Shown: piece after piece, positions 6,902-10,862 of the stretch | How positions within the stretch are numbered: the stretch's first letter is position 1 | Layout of the letters: every line of letters begins with the position of its first letter | Assembly (NCBI GenBank): GCA_029933365.1 | Contig: JAOZOH010000095.1 | Location: 1 to 10,862, forward strand | Length of the DNA: 10,862 bases | From: Desulfuromusa sp. | Lineage (GTDB): Bacteria; Desulfobacterota; Desulfuromonadia; Desulfuromonadales; Geopsychrobacteraceae | Direction of reading: 5' to 3' | Position numbers and translations under genes: made by a program | Notes under the pieces: model-generated | Seen by the model: the letters and a program-made list of their open reading frames with translations, nothing else | Databases searched by the model: none | What the model was told of the DNA's origin: nothing

Positions 6902-8281
6902 TTAAACCTCTATCCCAAGTCGCTTAATCTTTTCTACCAAAGTCGTGCGGTTGATCTTTAACAGGTCGGCAGCTCGCGCTTTAACCCCCTTCCCTAAGAC
7001 CATCGCTTGCTGAATCATCTCCCTTTCAATATCTGCAATGACCTGATTCATTTCGATCCCATGACTGGTAACTTGGGGGGCAGTCAACATTGAGATTGGT
7101 TGTTTTTTACCAATATCAGAGGGTAAATCCTCACAACCTATAACCATGCTGTCTGTCAGCGCGATAGTTCGTTCAATGATATTTTCCATCTCCCGGACAT
7201 TGCCAGGCCAACTGTAAGCTTCCATTGCCTGTATGGCATCAGCACCGATACTGACCAGTGGGCGGTTCATCTCTTTGCAAATTTTTTCCACAAAAAACCG
7301 TGCTAATTGTGGGATATCGCCGCGCCGATCTTTCAGTGCCGGAAGGTGAATGGGAATCACGTTTAAACGATAGTAGAGATCTTCACGGAACTGTCCTGTC
7401 TTGATCCTCTCTGGTAAATCGACATTGGTGGCCGAGATGAGGCGGATATCAAGGTGTATTTTGCGGCTCGAACCGACCCGTTCAAATTCATGCTCTTGTA
7501 ACACTCGCAGTAGTTTCATCTGCAGCTGTGGTGGCATGTCACCGACTTCATCCAGTAAAATTGTACCGCCATTGGCGGCTTCGAGTTTGCCAGGTTTGTC
7601 GGTGAAGGCACTGGTAAAGGCTCCTTTGATATGACCGAACAGCTCAGATTCAAGCAGGTCTGCCGGGATTGCTCCACAGTTGATAGCAATAAAAGGTTTG
7701 TCCTTGCGTGGGCTATTGTAGTGGATTGCTCTGGCTACCAGTTCTTTGCCGGTACCGGAGGCGCCAAGGATCAGGATGGTTGAGTCGGTTCCGGTGATTT
7801 TTTTCATGCGCCTGAAGACCTGTTGCATCACCTGACTGGTACCGATGATATTATCAAAACGGTAACGGCCATGCAGTTGCTGCCATAAGTATTTGTTCTC
7901 TAGAACCAGCCGATTTTTTTCCAGTGCTTTGGTCACTTGAATTTTCAGACGTTCAATATTGAAGGGTTTGGTGATGTAGTCGAGGGCTCCTTCTCGCATC
8001 GCTTCAACCGCTGTCTCTGTTGAGGCGTTTCCAGTAATCAGGATGACACAGGTATCAGGAGACTCTTCTTTAACCTGTTTGAGAATATCGATACCGCTGA
8101 TACCGGGGAGAAACAGATCACTAATAATTAGATCAAACAGCTGCTTTTTGATTAAAGATAGAGCTTGTTCCCCGGAATGACATGTTTTCACTCTATAGCC
8201 AGATTGACCGAGCAGGAGAGCGAGGGCTTTACAGCTTTCCAGTTCATCATCAACGAGGAGAATTTGTGATCTTTGTGGCAT
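6902..8281 (-). CDS. Sigma-54-dependent response regulator (NtrC family) with GAFTSA loop
   Basis: This is a two-component activator: phosphorylation of the receiver should trigger an AAA+ ring that remodels sigma-54 RNA polymerase. It has 459 residues. The receiver (1-120) has the acidic pair Asp11-Asp12, phospho-acceptor Asp55, Thr83 and Lys105. The AAA+ domain (~143-380) has Walker A GASGTGKE (173-180), Walker B ILLDE (241-245), FRED (298-301) and WPGNVRE (358-364). A Fis-type HTH (~425-455) ends RTTLVEKIKRLG, a style I associate with FlrC/FleR-like regulators. The sigma-54 contact loop reads GAFTSA (220-225) instead of GAFTGA; one base change (GGT to AGT) would explain it. AGGAG lies six bases before the ATG. 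No sensor kinase is adjacent, so its signal and targets are unknown. It converges with typA and diverges from pyc. Confidence 0.95.
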   Translation of the reverse strand: MPQRSQILLVDDELESCKALALLLGQSGYRVKTCHSGEQALSLIKKQLFDLIISDLFLPGISGIDILKQVKEESPDTCVILITGNASTETAVEAMREGALDYITKPFNIERLKIQVTKALEKNRLVLENKYLWQQLHGRYRFDNIIGTSQVMQQVFRRMKKITGTDSTILILGASGTGKELVARAIHYNSPRKDKPFIAINCGAIPADLLESELFGHIKGAFTSAFTDKPGKLEAANGGTILLDEVGDMPPQLQMKLLRVLQEHEFERVGSSRKIHLDIRLISATNVDLPERIKTGQFREDLYYRLNVIPIHLPALKDRRGDIPQLARFFVEKICKEMNRPLVSIGADAIQAMEAYSWPGNVREMENIIERTIALTDSMVIGCEDLPSDIGKKQPISMLTAPQVTSHGIEMNQVIADIEREMIQQAMVLGKGVKARAADLLKINRTTLVEKIKRLGIEV

Positions 8282-8332
8282 ATTGATCTCCTGTTAAAAA
8301 AACGTCATTAGATTGACGATAAGATATCATGG

Positions 8333-8352
8333 GAATAGATTTCTGTCTATTC
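8333..8352. promoter_or_regulatory. 20-bp inverted repeat upstream of the response regulator
   Basis: GAATAGA (8333-8339) and TCTATTC (8346-8352) are perfect inverted copies with a 6-base spacer, about 52 bp upstream of the regulator's ATG. It could be an operator or a leader hairpin. A smaller CGTCA/TGACG pair lies between it and the gene (8303-8318). No sigma-54 -24/-12 site is visible here. Confidence 0.35.
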
Positions 8353-8595
8353 AAGAAAATTTAAAATACATATCTGTTAATTATTATTCCATTGTAGGCT
8401 GTTGATTTTCTTATTTTTCTTCCTTCCACGCTCTTTGTGTGAAGATATGGATACTCTTTGTGATAAAAATAGAACACTATTCTAACTTGACAAAAAGTTT
8501 ATTTTATTGTTTTTATTGAGCATCATCTCCCCATAAATAACTGATATTTCGACTATAATTCATTTTAAGTAAATATTTTTAGCCATCTCAAAAAA
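8353..8595. other. AT-rich divergent intergenic stretch with candidate promoter pieces
   Basis: No gene is visible in this part of the regulator/pyc gap. It holds a 9-bp direct repeat CTCTTTGTG (8431-8439 and 8454-8462, 23 bp apart). A consensus TTGACA (8487-8492) is followed 18 bp later only by a weak TTTTAT (8511-8516). A consensus TATAAT (8554-8559) has no recognisable -35 box at the proper distance. One of the last two probably belongs to the pyc promoter. Confidence 0.4.
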
Positions 8596-8609
8596 TATCA
8601 AATTTGATA
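8596..8609. promoter_or_regulatory. Perfect 14-bp palindrome before pyc
   Basis: TATCAAATTTGATA is its own reverse complement. It lies 37 bp downstream of the TATAAT box at 8554-8559 and 29 bp upstream of the pyc start, where a repressor could block transcription. It does not match the FNR half-site order (TTGAT-N4-ATCAA). AT-rich context makes a chance palindrome possible. Confidence 0.35.
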
Positions 8610-8638
8610 ATCCCCCTTTTCCTTGAGAGGATAAAATT

Positions 8639-10862
8639 GTGGCTATAACAAAATTTAAAAAAATCATGGCGGCGAATCGTGGCGAAATTGCTATCCGGAT
8701 ATTTCGCGCTTGTACCGAACTGGGGATCGCAACCGTTGCGATCTATTCAGAAGAGGATCGTTTGTCCCTGCATCGTTACAAAGCTGATGAAGCTTATCTG
8801 ATTGGTCAAGGGAAGGGGCCGATTGATGCTTATTTAGGGATTGATGAAATTATTGACCTGGCGCGTAAAAAAGATGTTGATGCCATCCACCCAGGTTATG
8901 GTTTTTTATCGGAAAATGCTGATTTTGCTGAAACCTGTGAGCGTGCCGGGATAGCTTTTATCGGCCCAACCCCGGAGATTCAACGGCAGCTGGGGGACAA
9001 AATTTCTGGTCGTCAGGTCGCTATTGATGCAGGGGTGCCGATTGTTCCGGGCACAGAAAACCCTGTTGAGACAGATGAGGAGGCATTGCTCTTTGCCAAG
9101 TCTGCCGGATATCCGATTATTGTTAAGGCGAGTTCCGGTGGTGGTGGTCGGGGGATGCGAGTGGCTCAAAATCAGAAAGAATTGCTCGAAGGATTAAAAA
9201 GTGCCGCATCTGAGGCGCAAGCAGCCTTTGGCGATGCAACGGTTTTTCTGGAAAAATATATTCAAAACCCTAAACATATTGAAGTCCAGATCCTTGGTGA
9301 TAAGCATGGAAATCTGGTTCACTTTTATGAGCGAGATTGCTCTATTCAGCGCCGCCATCAAAAGGTAATTGAGATCGCACCCTCCTTGGAGCTGTCAAAA
9401 AAGAAACGTGAAGAACTTTGTGGTCTGGCGCTGAAAATTGCAAAAGCGGTCGATTATATTAATGCTGGAACGGTCGAATTTTTGTTGGATAAGGAGCAGA
9501 ATTTCTATTTTATTGAAGTTAATCCACGTATTCAGGTTGAGCATACCGTGACTGAGTTGGTGACTATGCGAAATCTGGTGCAGGCACAGATTCGCATCGC
9601 TGAAGGATACAAGCTCTCTGATCCCGAAATCGGGATCAAAAGCCAGAAGGATATTGAGCTGCGCGGTTATGCTATCCAGTCGAGGATCACGACCGAAGAT
9701 CCAACTAATAACTTTGCCCCCGATTTCGGGACAATCAAAGCGTATCGAACTGCTGCCGGTTTTGGTGTTCGCCTTGATGCGGCTGCTGGTTATGCTGGTG
9801 CACATATCACCCCCCATTACGATTCTCTTTTGGTCAAGATATCTACTTGGGGTTTAACTTTTGCCGATGCTTCGAGGACTATGCATCGAGCACTGCAGGA
9901 ATTTCGGATTCGTGGTGTTAACACCAATATCGGTTTTCTCGAAAAAGTAATGACCCATCCGGTCTTTCTGGAAGGAAACTGCGATACGTCGTTCCTTGAA
10001 AAGCACCCAGAGGTATTTGATCTACGGATTAAGAAAGACCGTGCCAACAAGATTCTAAATTTCATCGGTCACACTGCTGTCAATGGTTATCCGGGGATCG
10101 CTCCAGAGAAGGCTCTCAAATTTTCCAATCTTCGTGAGCCCGATCTTCCCGAGATTCCCTATGGACAGCAACATCCCCGGGGGACTCGTGATATTTTGCG
10201 CGAAAAAGGGCCCGAAGGTTTGGCTGACTGGGCCCGCAAACACAAGCAGCTGCTGATAACCGACACAACCATGCGTGATGCCCATCAATCGCTGATGGCA
10301 ACTCGGATCCGTACTTTTGATCTGGATCGTATCGCCGAAGCGACTGCCCATTTGGGTGGCGGACTCTTCTCGTTAGAGATGTGGGGCGGTGCAACCTACG
10401 ATGTTTCGATGCGCTTTCTGCGTGAGGATCCGTGGGAGCGACTTGATCGTCTGCGGACGAAGATTCCGAACATTCTCTTTCAGATGTTGCTGCGTGGCTC
10501 CAATGCGGTCGGCTACACCAACTATCCCGATAATGTCGTGCAGGAATTTGTCAAAAAATCTGCTGAAAGCGGGATCGATGTTTTTCGCGTATTTGATTCT
10601 CTGAACTGGACCAAGGGGATGCAGGTCGCGATGGACGCGGTGCGCAAGAGTGGCACGATCTGTGAGGCCGCTATCTGTTATACCGGCGATATTCTTGATC
10701 CGAAACGGGATAAATATCCCCTTGAATACTATGTCAATATGGCTAAAGAACTGGAGCAGATGGGTGCCCATATTCTGGCAATCAAGGATATGGCAGGGTT
10801 ACTTAAGCCGTTTGCCGCTGAAAAGCTGGTTAAAGCACTGAAGAACGAAATTGGTCTGCCGA
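8639..10862 (+). CDS. pyc: Pyruvate carboxylase (3' partial)
   Basis: This is a biotin enzyme that carboxylates pyruvate to oxaloacetate with ATP and bicarbonate, feeding the TCA cycle and gluconeogenesis in the cytoplasm. The frame is open for 741 codons to the window edge; the single-chain family is ~1150 residues, so the end of the carboxyltransferase domain and the biotinyl domain lie outside. The biotin carboxylase part (1-~450) shows AANRGEIAIR, the ATP-grasp glycine loop KASSGGGGRGMR (163-174) and FIEVNPRIQVEH (291-302). The carboxyltransferase domain begins near residue 535 with TDTTMRDAHQS (541-551; Asp547 is the metal ligand) and reaches IKDMAG, whose Lys716 corresponds to the carbamylated metal-binding lysine. 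The window ends before the HTHD metal histidines. GTG is chosen as start because GAGAGG lies eight bases ahead and the N-terminus then matches the family; the next ATG (codon 10) would cut into the first strand. Confidence 0.96.
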   Translation, partial: MAITKFKKIMAANRGEIAIRIFRACTELGIATVAIYSEEDRLSLHRYKADEAYLIGQGKGPIDAYLGIDEIIDLARKKDVDAIHPGYGFLSENADFAETCERAGIAFIGPTPEIQRQLGDKISGRQVAIDAGVPIVPGTENPVETDEEALLFAKSAGYPIIVKASSGGGGRGMRVAQNQKELLEGLKSAASEAQAAFGDATVFLEKYIQNPKHIEVQILGDKHGNLVHFYERDCSIQRRHQKVIEIAPSLELSKKKREELCGLALKIAKAVDYINAGTVEFLLDKEQNFYFIEVNPRIQVEHTVTELVTMRNLVQAQIRIAEGYKLSDPEIGIKSQKDIELRGYAIQSRITTEDPTNNFAPDFGTIKAYRTAAGFGVRLDAAAGYAGAHITPHYDSLLVKISTWGLTFADASRTMHRALQEFRIRGVNTNIGFLEKVMTHPVFLEGNCDTSFLEKHPEVFDLRIKKDRANKILNFIGHTAVNGYPGIAPEKALKFSNLREPDLPEIPYGQQHPRGTRDILREKGPEGLADWARKHKQLLITDTTMRDAHQSLMATRIRTFDLDRIAEATAHLGGGLFSLEMWGGATYDVSMRFLREDPWERLDRLRTKIPNILFQMLLRGSNAVGYTNYPDNVVQEFVKKSAESGIDVFRVFDSLNWTKGMQVAMDAVRKSGTICEAAICYTGDILDPKRDKYPLEYYVNMAKELEQMGAHILAIKDMAGLLKPFAAEKLVKALKNEIGLP

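Noticed and set aside
6776..6961. Short open frame on the plus strand between typA and the response regulator
   Set aside because: It crosses the repeat loop and arms, runs antisense into the regulator's 3' end, has no ribosome site and shows no recognisable protein features.
8282..8638. sigma-54 (-24/-12) promoter for the response regulator or pyc
   Set aside because: No GG-N10-GC core with TGGCAC/TTGC-like flanks was found on either strand.
9395..10771. Several antisense and alternate-frame open frames within the pyruvate carboxylase gene
   Set aside because: The + frame from 8639 is continuously open with full family motifs; the others are shadows.

Overview
The window reads as ordinary chromosomal DNA of a moderate-GC Gram-negative bacterium. 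It most likely comes from the Desulfuromonadales/Geobacter side of the former Deltaproteobacteria. That placement is an inference from three things: the style of the sigma-54 regulator, the lexA - small ORF - dinB cassette, and intergenic repeat families (a 'GGCGTCGCAAAAA' element and a 'GGGACTGTCCCC / GGGACAGCCCCC' element) that I associate with that group. No rRNA, tRNA, transposase, phage gene or CRISPR array is visible.

Layout from left to right. (1) Positions 2-1696 hold the 3' part of a membrane-bound nucleotide-sugar dehydratase/epimerase (CapD/FlaA1/WbpM family), followed directly by a ~130-bp imperfect palindromic repeat. (2) Positions 1914-3996 hold a tight three-gene SOS cassette: a LexA-type repressor, an 84-codon-or-shorter unknown protein and a DinB Y-family polymerase. 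A palindromic operator sits just in front of lexA, and the junctions overlap or nearly overlap. (3) Converging on it is a shikimate kinase gene (4040-4555, minus strand). (4) A ~300-bp divergent gap with a CACAAAG-type inverted repeat and a good sigma-70 promoter leads into typA/bipA (4856-6667). (5) typA converges on a sigma-54-dependent response regulator (6902-8281, minus strand); the 234-bp gap between them is almost entirely nested inverted repeats. (6) A ~357-bp AT-rich divergent gap separates the regulator from pyruvate carboxylase (8639 to the window end, C-terminal third missing).

Functionally, only lexA-orf-dinB looks like a dedicated system: an autoregulated damage-response unit producing a repressor and a translesion polymerase. 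The other genes are independent housekeeping or regulatory units: cell-surface sugar, aromatic amino-acid synthesis, a ribosome-associated GTPase, a two-component response and anaplerotic CO2 fixation.

I see no clear evidence of a wholly new system. The points most worth following up are the small protein embedded in the SOS cassette, the unusual LexA operator, the GAFTSA (rather than GAFTGA) sigma-54 contact loop in the response regulator, and the layered hairpin element between typA and that regulator.
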